64,000 nt of DNA from Adineta steineri (lineage: Eukaryota > Rotifera > Eurotatoria > Adinetida > Adinetidae). Under the pieces are notes generated by a model. The model was given only the letters and a program-made list of their open reading frames with translations, was not told the DNA's origin and searched no databases. Positions within the stretch are counted from its first letter, which is position 1, and each line of letters opens with the position of its first letter. Location of the stretch: NCBI GenBank assembly GCA_905250115.1, contig CAJNOI010000150.1, positions 1 to 64,000 on the forward strand, read 5' to 3'. The translations under genes were made by a program, and so were the position numbers. This document shows, in pieces, positions 1 through 12,111 of the stretch.

Positions 1-1737
1 TGGTGTGACAAAAATGATGATGTAATCAGAAAAAAATTTCTTTTTTTCTTTTACGGCAAGGTTATTTTTGATACGAGAGAAAATAAAACTCGTGTGATAA
101 GCTTCCTGGATGTGTGTCTGTCGTCTTATGTTGATTCTAAGAGACATTTCCGTCTTCTTTTTCTCTTTTTCTTCATTTTGCATGCTTGAGTTATTCGCTA
201 TGTCTTCTTATTCTTTTTTAATTGACGTATTTTTTTTCCTAAAATTATCGTTATGATAAAAAAAACTAGACTAAGATCATCGTAGACGTTACTTTATAAA
301 AAAAATAAACTTAAAACAATAATTCTTTACCTCGTATAATGATTGTCATATTGATTATTTTATATGCTTGCTATTTGATAAAATAATTGAAATTCTTGCT
401 GTCGTCTATTCCGTTGCAAAGCGCAGTCTGTTCACTTTATATACTGACATAGATAGATAGAAGATAAAAGTTTTTTTTCTAACGCGCTCGAGACTTGTTT
501 AGTATCTAGAAAATTCTTCTTTTTAACGTTCTACGAATAATCATTGGTTGGTTTTAAACTGTTAAAGCTTCTAAGAATTTTTTTCTTTTTTTCATTATCT
601 CGTCTTCTTTGCTCATAATACAGCATGTAGTAGTTCATACTCATTGTCTCGTCGAATTGATATAATGAAATTTTTCGACGATAAAAATAATAAAAAATAT
701 TTTACTTAGGGCATTCCAAAAGGCATTAATATTAGAACGGAGAAATTGTTTCTAATAAATAAATGAATTTACTAAAGACATATTCAAGAAATGTAAAAAA
801 TTCTCATCCAGTTTCTGTTTGACTTCCAATCAATCGAGGCTTGCCATGTATTTGTTATACTGAGTTAACAATGAAGGACAAGAAACTTGCTTTTTATTTC
901 CATCTTTACGATTTTATTACGGACACTCCATTAGATGATAGGTAGTAATAATCTACTCTTACGAGATCTTTCTTCTTCTTCAGTTCACTTTATTAATGTC
1001 ATGACTACATGTTATTCTAACGATACTTGTCTTTTCGAGTCTTTGCCGGTGTAGATTCCATAGTTATATACATAACCTATAGTCGATTCTACCAAAACCC
1101 ATACTTTGTATTCTCTATTTGTTGACTTCGATGGCTAATATTGTTTTAATAGAAGATCTCCTTTTGAATTTTATCATCGGCTCATCTATCGAAATATACG
1201 AACCGAGAGAGTAGTTTTATTGAAAATTTCTTTTCAAAAGACATTGTTAATAGAATCTTTTGCAGCTGTTTTGATATTATCTGCAAGATGTATATTCGAA
1301 AATAGTCCATAGAAGGACATATTTAATGTTCAAAAGATTAGAAAATAAAGATATTTTTTACTTTGGAGCTGGAAAAAAACAATTCTATCCAATAAATATG
1401 AGCCGAAAGAAAAGAAAGCATGAAACAATCAGTCAATGAGATCTTCTAAATCGTTCATTAACAGAACAGATTTATTGGAATAATGATGAAGAATTGTTGC
1501 CACTCAAAAATGAACAGAAAAAAAAGAAAAAGATAAAAGAATGAAAGTATCATTCAAATATAAATGAATAAACCATGAAATAATATGAACTACGTCAAAG
1601 AGCATCGCATTTTTTACAAATTTTCGAGATACATATTTCTCTTTAAATATAAACGCATCTCATTCGTTATGTATCATCATTATGTATTTCAAAATAGCGT
1701 AAAGATTTATTAAAAATTTAATTGAGTCAGAAAAACT
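1..1737. other. Non-coding, nothing recognised
   Basis: AT-rich sequence without a convincing exon on either strand. Only short spurious frames and homopolymer runs are visible. It could hold untranslated or regulatory DNA of a gene outside the window. Confidence 0.5.
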
Positions 1738-2406
1738 TCTTCGTGATGAGAATGCATCCTATTCCGCGATGTTGAACATTGGAGGAATCAGTTCCGCACC
1801 GGAATCGATTCCGTCCAATTCCGGGAACTCGATCGACACACAACATAAGACACCCAGTCAAGATTGATCGAGTTCGACCGATTCCGGAATTCCACGGAAT
1901 TCTCACCGATTCCAGAATTGCACGGTATTCCTACCGATTCCGGAATTCCGTACCGGAATCACACCATCCACCTCACCCACATTTATTGTGTTGTGCTGAT
2001 AAGTTATCCCGTTTGAATACGATCCAATTCCGTTACGGAATTCCGGGAATTGCATCAAGACGGAATTCAGTGGAATTGGACGGAATTCCGTGGAATTCTT
2101 ACCGATTCCCACCAATTCCGGAATTGCGTAAACTACTTCTAATTCCGGAATTGGACGGAATTCCTACCGATTCCGGAATTGGACGGAATTCCTACCGATT
2201 CCGGAATTGGACGGAATTCCTACCAATGCCGGAATTATACGGAATTCCTACCAATTCCGGAATTGGACGGAACTCGATCAATTTTCGAGTGGGTATCGGA
2301 TATTATGTGTCGATCGAGTTCCCGGAATCGAACGGAATCTATTCCGGAGCGGAACTGGTTCCTGAAATGTTCAACATTGCGGAATAGGATGGCTGCTCTT
2401 CGTGAT
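1738..2406. mobile_element. Foldback (MITE-like) element with about 120-bp inverted arms
   Basis: The block from 1755 to 2391 begins with CATCCTATTCCGCGATGTTG and ends with the inverted counterpart CAACATTGCGGAATAGGATG. The arms stay alignable, imperfectly, for about 120 bp, up to GATCGAGTTC on the left and GAACTCGATC on the right. The interior is packed with ATTCCGGAAT and GGAATTCC palindromes. From about 2141 to 2270 it carries roughly five tandem 28-bp units (ATTCCGGAATTGGACGGAAT plus TCCTACCG). The 10-bp word TCTTCGTGAT flanks the block on both sides (1738-1747 and 2397-2406) and may be a target-site duplication. Its GC content is clearly above the surroundings. A long open frame through the block is an artefact of the repeat. 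Confidence 0.75.
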
Positions 2407-3614
2407 TATGAAATAAGACTTATTAATCAAAGAATTGGTTTATGGTGGTAAAAAAGATAGCGCAAAATCTTAATAATTTTTTTTATTTTGAAAATTCAAT
2501 TAAATAAATAAACTAAAAAATTCTTAAAATTCTAAATGATTTTAATATGAATATATGAAATATCTTTCGAATAGAATAATTTCAATGTCGATTAAAAACT
2601 ATTTTAATTCTTGTTCTGATGATCATCAACATCATCATTTTCTTTCTTCTATTCATTTCAATATATTTGTTTATGCATACTCTGACCGTATTTAATGAAT
2701 TTATTTGTAGATAAATCTTTAATAGTTCTCCTTTTCCTTCCAATCATTTTTATTTTGAAGAAATATTTCCGGCAACTTCGCTTATCGATCTTTTCAATGT
2801 CAATGGAATGATCGAGAAAAAAGCAAAAGTTTTTTAAATAAAATCATCAGTTGTGAATATTTTTCTTTATTAGAAAAAAACAGCGAAGAAAACATGTTCA
2901 TAAAGATCAAATTATTGTTCATTATTTCAAAGATCATTCATTAATTAATAATGTTCGAGAATGAATAATGCTGAAAAGATTTTTATTAAGAGATAAATTG
3001 TAAAAATAACAATTGACCAAGCAATAAATAAAGTATAAGAGACATTTGGTTGATCTGAAAGGAAAAATTCCGCATAAATACACAGACAAAAAAAAGAAGA
3101 ATATTTGAAAGATAATTAATATTAAAGAATTATTGAGTAAACAAAGAAAACCTGAAAGCATAGATTTTAAAGATTTGTTTAGAATAAAACTTTGAAATTG
3201 AAATAAAACAATTTTTACAAGTTTTTTTACTTTGATTTGAAATCATTTAAAAATTCATGTAAATTTCTCTTTTGATTAGCAGTTTTTTCTTTTTGGAAAA
3301 GCCATTGTTGACGTAAATATTTGTTTTTCGAGGAGACTTCATTGATTATTTCCATAATTCAACAAAGATTTTCAAATATATTATTCTTCGCCGACTTTGA
3401 TTGAGAAGAAAATCTTGTGGTTTAGAGTTCTAAATAGAAAGAATTCATTCGCATTTGATTTTCTAAAATAAATTCAAAAGAACCTTTTTATTAAATTTTG
3501 ATTTAATCTTACGAAGAAGTATTGATTGATGATAATCAGCATTCGAATAAGATGACACTACCGTTAACAATATTGCGAATGAAAATAAATCTAAAAAACT
3601 GAGAAATAAAAGGA
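2407..3614. other. Non-coding, nothing recognised
   Basis: AT-rich DNA with no exon that I can support. The short minus-strand frame around 2934-3161 is low-complexity and has no splice or homology support. Confidence 0.45.
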
Positions 3615-4351
3615 TTAATAATTTTTGTTGATTTCTATAAGAATAACTCTAATCACTATCATATAGAAACATTTAAGAAATGTAATTAAGAATAAAATAA
3701 TAACAAATGCTTCGAAAATAATGACATGGAGTATCTTTTCTACATGTATAGAAACAAAGATTAACGATGATGGACATAAAGATACGATGTAAATCAATTT
3801 TGATCCGCCGAATACGATAAATACTAATAAGGATGTTACCATAGATAAAATATTAAAAACTGTTCTAACAGATTTCAGATGATTATCTCTTTCTTGAGAA
3901 ATCGATCTTTTTTCTATAAAAGACTTCAATTCATTATAACCAACATGATGTTGCACGCAATGAAAGCAATAGTCATCATCTTTTAACATATTTTTTAAAA
4001 ATTTAAAAAGTACTTCTTCACTAATACCATGATAAATACTATGATCACGCATTAATAGTGGATAAGAATAAAATGCACCAAGATTAACTAATATGATATA
4101 AATGACGAATAACAAGGCCAAAAATCCAGCTAAATAAACAGATTGTGTTGCTTTAGTAATAAAAGATGATGGAGGAGTCTAAATGAAAAAAAACATTTAG
4201 TTGAAAAGTAGATTAAAATCGAAAAAAGAAATTGTTTTTTTCTGTAGTAACTATGATGTGATGCCAGTCCAAAAAACTGATTTGCTCAACACAGAAAAAG
4301 ATAGAAATCGAACAGTTTTCTATCATATAAAAAACTATTAATTTTCATACC
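3615..4351 (-). pseudogene. Multi-pass membrane protein gene, 5' end missing
   Basis: The last exon runs 4178 to 3615 on the minus strand (187 codons plus stop). It starts after an acceptor reading TTTCATTTAG. The encoded protein has a hydrophobic helix near the start (about residues 12-35), a charged loop with a C-x2-C pair (YCFHC), and two or three more helices near the C-terminus. A short upstream exon ending ...KFGFVNM at 4351, followed by a GTATGA donor, joins it in phase 0. Further upstream the frame is lost within the GC-richer insert at about 4400-4600, so no start codon is visible. I do not recognise the family. It may be a lineage-specific receptor-like or channel-like protein, or a decayed copy. 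The downstream frame itself has no stop, so a live gene with an unseen first exon remains possible. Confidence 0.4.
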
Positions 4352-4399
4352 ATATTCACAAAACCAAATTTAAGATATTCATCTTCTAATTATTGTTTC

Positions 4400-4600
4400 A
4401 AATATGAAAAATGAAGAAAGACAGTTGTGTTCAATTCCGAGGTCGAACAATCCAGCCAGGAAACCATCAGTTCGAGACAATTCTGGTGAACGAATCCGGT
4501 CGCAGAATTTATTCAGTTCCGTCTGGAATTGACAGGAACCTGACGAAAATGGCAGTCGCATATGGTCGCCGGATTCCTACGTCGAATTCCTGATATTTCT
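4400..4600. repeat. GC-richer segment with an inverted relative at 56990-57080
   Basis: The reverse complement of about 4410-4510 aligns with about 56995-57080. Both contain GGATTGTTC, a TTCACCA...CTGTCT...GAACT block and a GGTTTCC/CGTTTCC block. One frame in each copy reads NNPARK at the start of the shared stretch (plus strand here, minus strand there), so it may once have been coding. It is one of the anchors of the proposed inverted duplication. Confidence 0.5.
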
Positions 4601-4633
4601 CTGCTGGTTTGGGCCAGAAACGGTAGATTTCCT

Positions 4634-4696
4634 TGAGGGTGTGGGTGTGGATGTTCATATTGTATTATAATACTACTACACCCACACCCACCCTTA
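4634..4696. repeat. Telomere-like inverted hairpin, copy A
   Basis: A G-rich arm, GAGGGTGTGGGTGTGG, is followed about 25 bp later by its C-rich counterpart, CACCCACACCCACCC. The loop is AT-rich. It is one of a dispersed family in the window and lies just beyond the RING-like fragment. Confidence 0.7.
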
Positions 4697-4846
4697 ATAA
4701 TCGAGTTTCTCTAGGAACTAATCACTTGCTTTTCATATATCATTATTTCAATGTTTTCATGATTGACTGCGCATGCTGGATGTGGAATCTAGTAAAAAAT
4801 AAATTGTTTTTTTAAAATTAAAGAAATGCTTTATCTCAAGGCTCAC

Positions 4847-5354
4847 CGACATTCTATGTATAAGGAATGTTCTTCAAATAGGGTATTTACTTCTATACTC
4901 CCATCATGTGACAGCAATTCCACAGCCACGCATCGTTGGCTGATTTGTTTTGGACAGTAGGAGCATGATTGATTGTTTTGATTTTGCACTGAAATAAAAT
5001 AGAATATATCAATTTTCTTTATCATAGAATAAGATAATAATATCTCACTGAATTGTTATTGTTATATTTATCAGCATCATAACTAAGTGACGCTGCAGCT
5101 TGATACTATTTAGATAAAAAAAAACAATTATATTTTCCTTTGTAAATTTAATTTACACTTGGTGCTTGATTATCGATCGTTCTGTTACGAAGATCGATAC
5201 TTGTAGTTGTATTGCATAAACATTCTATATACCAATCATCATTGGATCTTAGAGCTTTTGAACTGCAACTTAAACATATTTCATGTTTACAGTTCAATAT
5301 GATATATGATGGCATATTGTTATGGCATAAGTAACAAAAGGTATTCATATTCAT
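4847..5354 (-). pseudogene. RING-finger-like gene fragment, three candidate exons
   Basis: Exon 1 (5354-5157, with ATG) encodes a cysteine-rich module, C-x2-C near residue 7, then C-K-H-x2-C-x2-C, then C-x-C, like a RING finger, so ubiquitin-ligase activity is possible. Candidate exon 2 (5105-5049) is open in phase. Exon 3 (4988-4847) carries CSYC and QRC motifs and ends IECR at a GTGAGC donor. The preferred frame of exon 3 does not join exon 2 in phase, and no terminal exon is visible before the hairpin at 4696. A diverged relative of exon 3, including its donor and the following intron start, lies on the plus strand at 56580-56705. This is probably a broken gene; whether any product is made is unknown. 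Confidence 0.45.
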
Positions 5355-6473
5355 AATTTATGTTTAATTAGTTTGACTTTAATAAATGAATTAATATTGA
5401 TTATAATTAAATAATTCAGACTCTAATAAATTAATATTGCCTTTATTAACTTAAATCTAAAATAAAAACATATTAACATTGTTATATCTAATATGACTAC
5501 GCTATTTAAATAAAGAAACTTTATAGATAGATTAACTGAGAAAACACGCTTGATACCGAGAAGAACAAAAGCAAAATAAATTCACCAGGAAGCATTGGTA
5601 GTCGTACGTACATTCATCTAACTGACTTTACGCGTGTTTTAACTGAATATGTTATGACTATTCTTTGTAAGAAAATAGTAACGACTACGATAGAGTAAAT
5701 ACAAGTAATGCTCGTCCGAGGACTCACTTAGGTCTTTCTCATAAAATGCATTCTCTTCGCATTCACTGGAGAAACAATTGAAATCCGTGCTCTCCTTTGT
5801 TGTATTTTATGCGTAGCACATACGCGCCTCCTACACAGTGGTAAACGCAGAACAAAACAAATCTGAGCTGTCGGCACTAGTGGCTTGTTGAACAAGCCTT
5901 TAACGAATCAGTGAAGTGTTAGTAATCTTATACGCGGGACAGTCAGCAGTTTATGATCGCCACACTCTGCATTACAAACAGGGAAATATTTGTATATCCA
6001 TAAAAATGCACTACCCAAAACTCGATTTCTATCAGTTCATGTCACTTCTCTCAATCCACACCTCCCTTCAATAGTCTGAGTAGTAATGAATTTGACAAGT
6101 ATTCTTGTAAATATGCAATTAATAGTAAGTTCAGAAGTCATTTCTTTTGTATTTTCATTCCAAAGAAAAATCAAATCATATCTATAATAATTCTGTATTA
6201 TCAAGTTAGTGTCATTATTTGATAATCTTGTTGCTTTTTTTTAGTTCGGATAGGCAGTGATATGTTGTTATGGTGTGCTTTACTGTATATGACGAGATGT
6301 TCATTAACATTGACATTTCATGTGACTTCAACTTTTAATCATAGAATCATTACTTAACTACTCTCACAATATCAAAAACAATCATTCATAGATATGCTGA
6401 CATGTATTTATTTAACAACACAACAAAATATAAGAATAATTGGACTTTTTAGAGTTTGTCATCTTTCTTGCCA
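5355..6473. other. Intergenic, contains a dispersed repeat fragment
   Basis: No coding exon is supported. A fragment of the CTCGCTCAGCTCTTTCTCGT family lies at about 5700-5790. The stretch next to 6474 is the 3' untranslated part of the GPCR, conserved beside the second GPCR copy at 54833-54930. Confidence 0.5.
5700..5790 (+). repeat. Dispersed repeat (CTCGCTCAGCTCTTTCTCGT family), fragment 1
   Basis: GTAATGCTCGTCC...GGACTCACTTAGGTCTTTCTC here matches the 5' part of copies at 21403, 23270 and 55480 (reverse). Relative to the GPCR it has the same orientation and a similar distance as the copy downstream of the second GPCR. Confidence 0.5.
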
Positions 6474-7589
6474 CTATGCGACATGAATTCTACGATGATT
6501 TCTTGTTCCATAGTGAACAGTTTGAGTGGAACCTATTGTTTGAAGTTGACGATGAGTCGGCGCAGGGCCAGCTGTATGAGTAAGGTCAATATGATTTACC
6601 CGTGAACAGATAGATCGCCCAAACCCAAACTTAGCAAAACAAAAATGACGCATTTCTTTGAATGTAATTAAAACAATTGTTGAACTAAAAGTATAGTTCA
6701 AATAAACAATATATGTCGTAATTGCATCAATATAAACAGAATATGTTAGATTTAGGACAGTTTGAAAGAAATCGTATAGAACCCAAGGCGACCATGTTAG
6801 AATAAACCATAAAAGAAATAAATGAAGAGAAAAAAGAAGACGACGATGACTTCGTGAACCAATTTGTCTTCTTTCTCGATTAACTAAAATATATTTTCGG
6901 TATAAAATAACAGCAATGACAGAAAGAGACGCAATTAAAATAAGAGCATATGGAACAAATGTAATAAGTAAATCAAATAACTCATAAATCTCTCTGTCAT
7001 ACCACAGATCACATGTTTGTGTTGTTGATGGATCCTCGAGATCAATTGTCGATGCTCCATTTTGCATAATAACTGGATAATAAACACAAGGAAATACGAT
7101 AGCTATGAAAAGACCAATATAATGAAGACATGTTGCATAAGAAAATGTTTGATGACGAGCTCGATGAAATATAAAAGGTTTTATAACAAGAAGTAAACGT
7201 TCAAAAGAGAGCTGAACAACAAGAAAATTATTGATTTGTGTTGGAATATAATCAAGATAAACTGTTAATTGACATAATGGAGTACCAGCTAATGGTGAAC
7301 ATCCATTATGATAATAAAAATAAAGTCGAATGGGTCCTTGAATAAGAGAAAGTGGTAGTTGAGCTATACAACTCAATAAAAGTGCATGAATATTAACATC
7401 GAAGATTTTTTTTGCAAGAAAAATTAAAGTAATAATAAATATAATATTGAGAAAAATTCCAAGTGGAACAGTGATGCAACTTAGAATAAATAAAATCCGA
7501 TACATTGGAATAAGATCATAACCAAGATCATCTTCCAAATCACATTCTATCGATACAGAATCTGTAACATTATTTGTATTCATCGGCAC
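6474..7589 (-). CDS. Class A-like G protein-coupled receptor, intronless
   Basis: A 371-residue single-exon protein with seven hydrophobic segments, from about residue 30 (YRILFILSCITVPLGIF) to about residue 310. Two cysteines suited to the conserved extracellular disulfide are present (PLCQ at the start of helix 3 and TQTCDLW in loop 2). The helix 3 end reads SFERLLLV instead of DRY, and helix 7 lacks a clear NPxxY, so it is divergent. The N-terminus has NNVT as a possible N-glycosylation site. The tail is basic and ends NHRRIHVA. It should sit in the plasma membrane and signal through G proteins; the ligand is unknown. Intronless orphan receptors of this kind are strongly expanded in rotifers (recalled, not checked). 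A 31-residue C-terminal copy lies after the N gap at 54738-54832. Confidence 0.85.
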   Translation of the reverse strand: MPMNTNNVTDSVSIECDLEDDLGYDLIPMYRILFILSCITVPLGIFLNIIFIITLIFLAKKIFDVNIHALLLSCIAQLPLSLIQGPIRLYFYYHNGCSPLAGTPLCQLTVYLDYIPTQINNFLVVQLSFERLLLVIKPFIFHRARHQTFSYATCLHYIGLFIAIVFPCVYYPVIMQNGASTIDLEDPSTTQTCDLWYDREIYELFDLLITFVPYALILIASLSVIAVILYRKYILVNRERRQIGSRSHRRLLFSLHLFLLWFILTWSPWVLYDFFQTVLNLTYSVYIDAITTYIVYLNYTFSSTIVLITFKEMRHFCFAKFGFGRSICSRVNHIDLTHTAGPAPTHRQLQTIGSTQTVHYGTRNHRRIHVA

Positions 7590-8754
7590 AAGTAGAATAG
7601 TACAAAATTACTGAGAGAATATCAGCACAAAAAAAGTCCTCCTTCTGTGAAGTTTTTTTCTGTTGATTCATTATACATGACATGCTATTTCGCATTTAAA
7701 TTTTTTTTTTTGATTAAAAATATGTCTTTAATGAGCAGTGTCAACACCATCCGATTAAAATCTTTTAATATGCCTACGCAACGAATCTGTTCTGTACGTA
7801 ATCAAAATCATTCTGCACACACAGAATGATATTTTTAGAGTTAGATTATATAGATTAAAAAAATGGAGAGACTCATCAAATATTATATCATTTAAACATA
7901 AAATTCGTTTTTTTAGTATTAAAATGACAAATGTTGAAAATGTTATGATCGATTAAATAAATCGATAATTATGCACGAGTTTATATTGATGTTATCATAT
8001 CAAATTATCGTAAATCTTGTTTCTGTTTTTATTAATTTTAACTGATACTATCCTTCGGAGACAGCATGTAATTTTCACAATGTGACAAAGAAATGCGTTT
8101 TATTTCTATTTAATTATTTTCTAAAGAATCTTTATCACATTGACTAGAAAAACTTGTACATTGATAACAAACAATAGATTCTTTTTTCTCTCTCGTAGCG
8201 TTGGTTAACTTTAATTTAATGAAATAATAACGATTTAATAATACGCATAAACTGTCTAAAAGATTTACCCGAATTGAAACGATACCAACAGTGAGATGAT
8301 TTTTAATTTCAAAAAATTCAAGATATGAATATAAGTTTATATTTAATTATGAGATATTGAATAAAATCATATAAAAGTTAAGTTTAATACTATTTAAGTT
8401 TAATTGGTAATTTATTAAATCTAATAGTATTTTCTCGATATTCTCTTCGATTAAATTTATGTTGATCATATTTTATAATTTTATCATTAATTCATTTAAT
8501 AATAATACTTTGTTGATTTTTATTCTATTTACATATGTTTTATTAAAAAATATTTTTTAAATAATCAAATAAATTTATGAAATTTATAAATAATTTTGGT
8601 TCTAGACATTGTTCAGTGAGTCTATACGCATATTTGAGATAATATTCGATTTCTATAGAATAACATGAAAAACGTTTTCGAAAAGAATTTTATTTAATCT
8701 ATCATCATATTAATAAAATTCGAATAAATTTGAAGAAAGTAAAATATATGATGA
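7590..8754. other. Intergenic, nothing recognised
   Basis: This stretch lies between the start of the GPCR and the stop of the phosphatase, both minus strand. It is AT-rich, with no exon or repeat I can support. Confidence 0.5.
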
Positions 8755-10593
8755 TTATTTATTTAAATGAAATTGATCAACAAGATGATCATCATGTGTA
8801 TGATAATAATTAAATATTAAATATGTTTTATTAGCCCATATATGTGTATATCCAAAATCAATATCATGATATAAACTCCATTTTGTTCCACTATAATTTC
8901 CATATGTTAAATCATGTCCACCCATCCCAATTAATATTTGTGTAATACCATTTTCTACACATTGATGTTGATACATTGGACATGTTCGTTCATAAGAATG
9001 AATATGTCCATAAAGATTTAAATCAACTTGATATTTATAGAGAAGAGGTTCAATATGAAGTTGTAACATAAGACCAATTGGATCAATCACTACCAATGAT
9101 GTATACATTGGACGATGTGAACCAACAATTAACCATGGAGTACGTGAACGATTTACAGAACGAAGATCATTTTCAAGCCATGTATATTGAGGTGAGAATC
9201 GTCGAAAATCATGTTCAGTTGAATAATATACAATATGAATTGGTCCAATATCAAAACTATACCAAAAAAGTCCATTTCCATTCGAAGGTGAATGAAAACG
9301 ACGAACTAGTGGTACTGCACACTCACCACCAGAATCATAACCATAATTTCCCCTAAGAAAAACTATTTTACTATTTAACGAAAAATTCAAAGATATTTTA
9401 CCATATTGGACGAAATCCTCCAGGTCCAGGTGCTCCACTGGGATCTTTTTCGCCACCTGACACATGATCATATTCATGATTACCGATACCAACCATATAT
9501 GGAACAGAAGATGTAACCATTTCAATTTGAGTCATAAAACTATCCCAAAGTGCACCAATACCACGAGCATAACTCACATCACCAATATGTAAAATAGCTG
9601 TAACATTATTTGTTTGAACTCTAGTTGCTACTCGATCTATTGTTGCTTTAGCACCGGGTTGCACTGGTGATACACCCATATCACCATAGGCAATAAGATT
9701 TACTTCATCATCAATATTTTCTGGTCGATTAATGAAATGATATATTCGTGACCAACCATGTTCATTATTTCCTACTCGATAATAATAGATTGTTGATGGA
9801 TTTAAATTATTGAGAAGAATTGTATGCATATAACCAGGATTAATAAATGTTTGTGGACCAGTTATATTTGCTTTTCCTTCACACATATCAGATGCTTCAT
9901 AAGTTATTGTTGTTCCATTACTTTGAAAATGAAGTGATGTGGAATCAAAACCATATTGACATTGAGGAATAACTTCATTTGAATTAGTTACATATGAAAC
10001 AAACATTTCATCATTACGATCACCAAATGCTAAATGAACTTGTGTTGGTTCATTAAAATTAGATGGTTCAACAATTGATGATTTACCAAGAAATTCATAA
10101 TTTCCAGTACAATTTTCATTACGTGAATAATAACGAAATTCTAATTGTCGACGTAAATTAATCATAAACCATGTCGAATTATTTTGACCAATTTGAATAA
10201 ATTCATAATCAACATAATCACAAGCACCTACAATACAAATAAACATAAATAATAATAAAGTATATCTATTTCAATTTATTTACCTGTTTCTCTTGGTATT
10301 TCAACAAAATAAATGCCAATAAAATCATCTTTACATGGATTTGATAATGGTATCCATGAAACATCAAGAAAATCTTTATTTAAATAATGTGTTGATGAAA
10401 CTTGTAAATCTATTATTCTTACAGATAATGAATCTGATGAAATACCAATACTTCGATTACAATTAAATGGACTTGGTATTTCAATATTCGAATGAACTTT
10501 TCCAAATGGACCATTGATATGTACATGTTCTTCACCTTCTATAATGACAACAACAACAAGAAAAAAACAAACTAGAGCATAATAAAAAAACAT
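8755..10593 (-). CDS. Purple acid phosphatase, secreted metallophosphoesterase
   Basis: Exons 10593-10284, 10227-9402 and 9352-8755 join in phase (introns 56 and 49 nt) to give 577 residues. A signal peptide (FFYYALVCFFLVVVVII) is followed by an N-terminal beta domain, a fibronectin-III-like PAP domain and the catalytic core. All metal-ligand blocks of the family are visible in order: GDMG (about 286), GDVSYARG (about 319), GNHEYDH (about 353), GSHRPMY (about 456) and GHIHSYERT (about 496). Enzymes of this family hydrolyse phosphate monoesters at a di-iron or mixed-metal centre in acidic or extracellular compartments. The extra N-terminal domain (IPSPFNC...CKDDFIGIYF) and the length resemble the long plant/protist-type enzymes more than the roughly 430-residue animal ACP7 type; that comparison is from memory. 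The codon use looks like its neighbours. Confidence 0.9.
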
Positions 10594-12111
10594 CCTTGCT
10601 GTATTTTTTTTATTCGATATTAACAGTATAGATATTTACATAAATGACGAAAAAAATAAAATAAACTGATAACATATCATTGTAAAGAACATCTCATATG
10701 TTTGAGTAACTATCTTCTTACCACGATGAAGATAGGCTTCTGTCTAGAAAAAAAAGATGCGTGTTGTTTATCGATACTTGTTTCAACTGGTAAGAATAAT
10801 ACGACATGATCAAAAAAGGAAATAGGTCATTTGATATTCCATCTTGATTCGATTAATGAAAATCAGTATTATTTACCGTTGAAAGAATGTCAAATGTGAC
10901 TTAACATATTGAATCCGCCATCTCTCCAAATCCCAAATCTTCGAGGTCTAAGAAAGAATGAAGATAAACAAAAATGTATTCATTGCTATTGCACAAGAAA
11001 CAATCGTTTTCCTTACTTCAGTCAATAGTAGTTAGATTACGGATACGAAACTTTTCATACTGTTGCTAAAATAAAGATTATTGCGGAAAACATAAGAATA
11101 TTGTTGACAAAGAAAATGATTGAACCGTCTACTCACACTGACATTCGCTGTGTCCGTTTCTCACATTTAAAGTTCTCTCATAAACATGTTAAAAAAATAA
11201 AAGCATATCAAATAGTTGAGTTGAACTATTCCAGTGTTTAATATACACGAGCTTTATCCAAATTAAAAGATAATACTTCAATGTAATTCACATCTCTAGA
11301 GACTCAGTGTGAACACTCAATGAAGTTCTTCTAGTATTCGATTTTTTGCATCGAAGATTAAAAATACATTTAAACAAAAGATAAATCATCACAACTTACA
11401 TACTTAGATTCGATAGCATAATCATGTATTGAGAAATTAAAAACAGGCGTCCTGGTTGAATGTAGTTTTTTTAAATTCTAGATATCCTTTCAGACAAATC
11501 AGATACGATAAGCAAACATAGTATAGAGTGGTACTGACATTTTTTCTATGATTATCAAGGATGTTAATGTGAGTATTTTAAACAAAACTACACACCCTCA
11601 AGAATTCACAATTAATATAAATATCAAACACATCTTATAATAGGTAAGATATATAGCTTTCAATCGAGAAGGTTTTTTTTATCAAAGAAGATATGTCTTA
11701 TTAAAAAAAATCTTCTGAAACTTTTTTATTTTTTACATAAATATTTATTTGATCAACTATATTATCAATTATAGACAAAAACTTTTATTCTCATACATCT
11801 CCTGAAATTTAGGATCAATCTCAATTTATAAATTGTTATTACTTCCAAATAAATGTCGTGACACATGATTTCTTTCTAACTTCGACAGTTTAGCTAAGTT
11901 TCTGATTCTTTAGATATATTATAATATAAATATAGAAGTTAAATTATCATTTGTATATAACAGTTAGACTGTAAACTGATAAGAATGATAACTATTGTGT
12001 TGTTGTGATAATGAAAAGAAGAAAAAGAATGAGTAGGAGATATGCGTCATGTTTTATTTCATCTTCTATATTAAAGAGAACAACATATAAAACACATAAG
12101 AGAGACAAAAT
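10594..12111. other. Intergenic between divergent genes, nothing recognised
   Basis: About 1.5 kb separating the minus-strand phosphatase from the plus-strand acetyltransferase, so it must contain both promoters. No conserved motif, exon or structured repeat was seen. Confidence 0.5.

Noticed and set aside
1779..2387. 202-codon open frame on the plus strand
   Set aside because: It runs through the foldback element and its peptide is just the translated ATTCCGGAAT/GAATTCC repeats; the opposite strand is open for the same reason.
5838..5856. Resemblance to a cDNA-synthesis adaptor (CAGTGGTAAACGCAGAAC)
   Set aside because: Only a partial match with gaps, and the flanks continue as ordinary genomic sequence; most likely chance.
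9078..9356. Open frame antisense to the purple acid phosphatase
   Set aside because: It is a shadow of the phosphatase exon, which has clear catalytic motifs.
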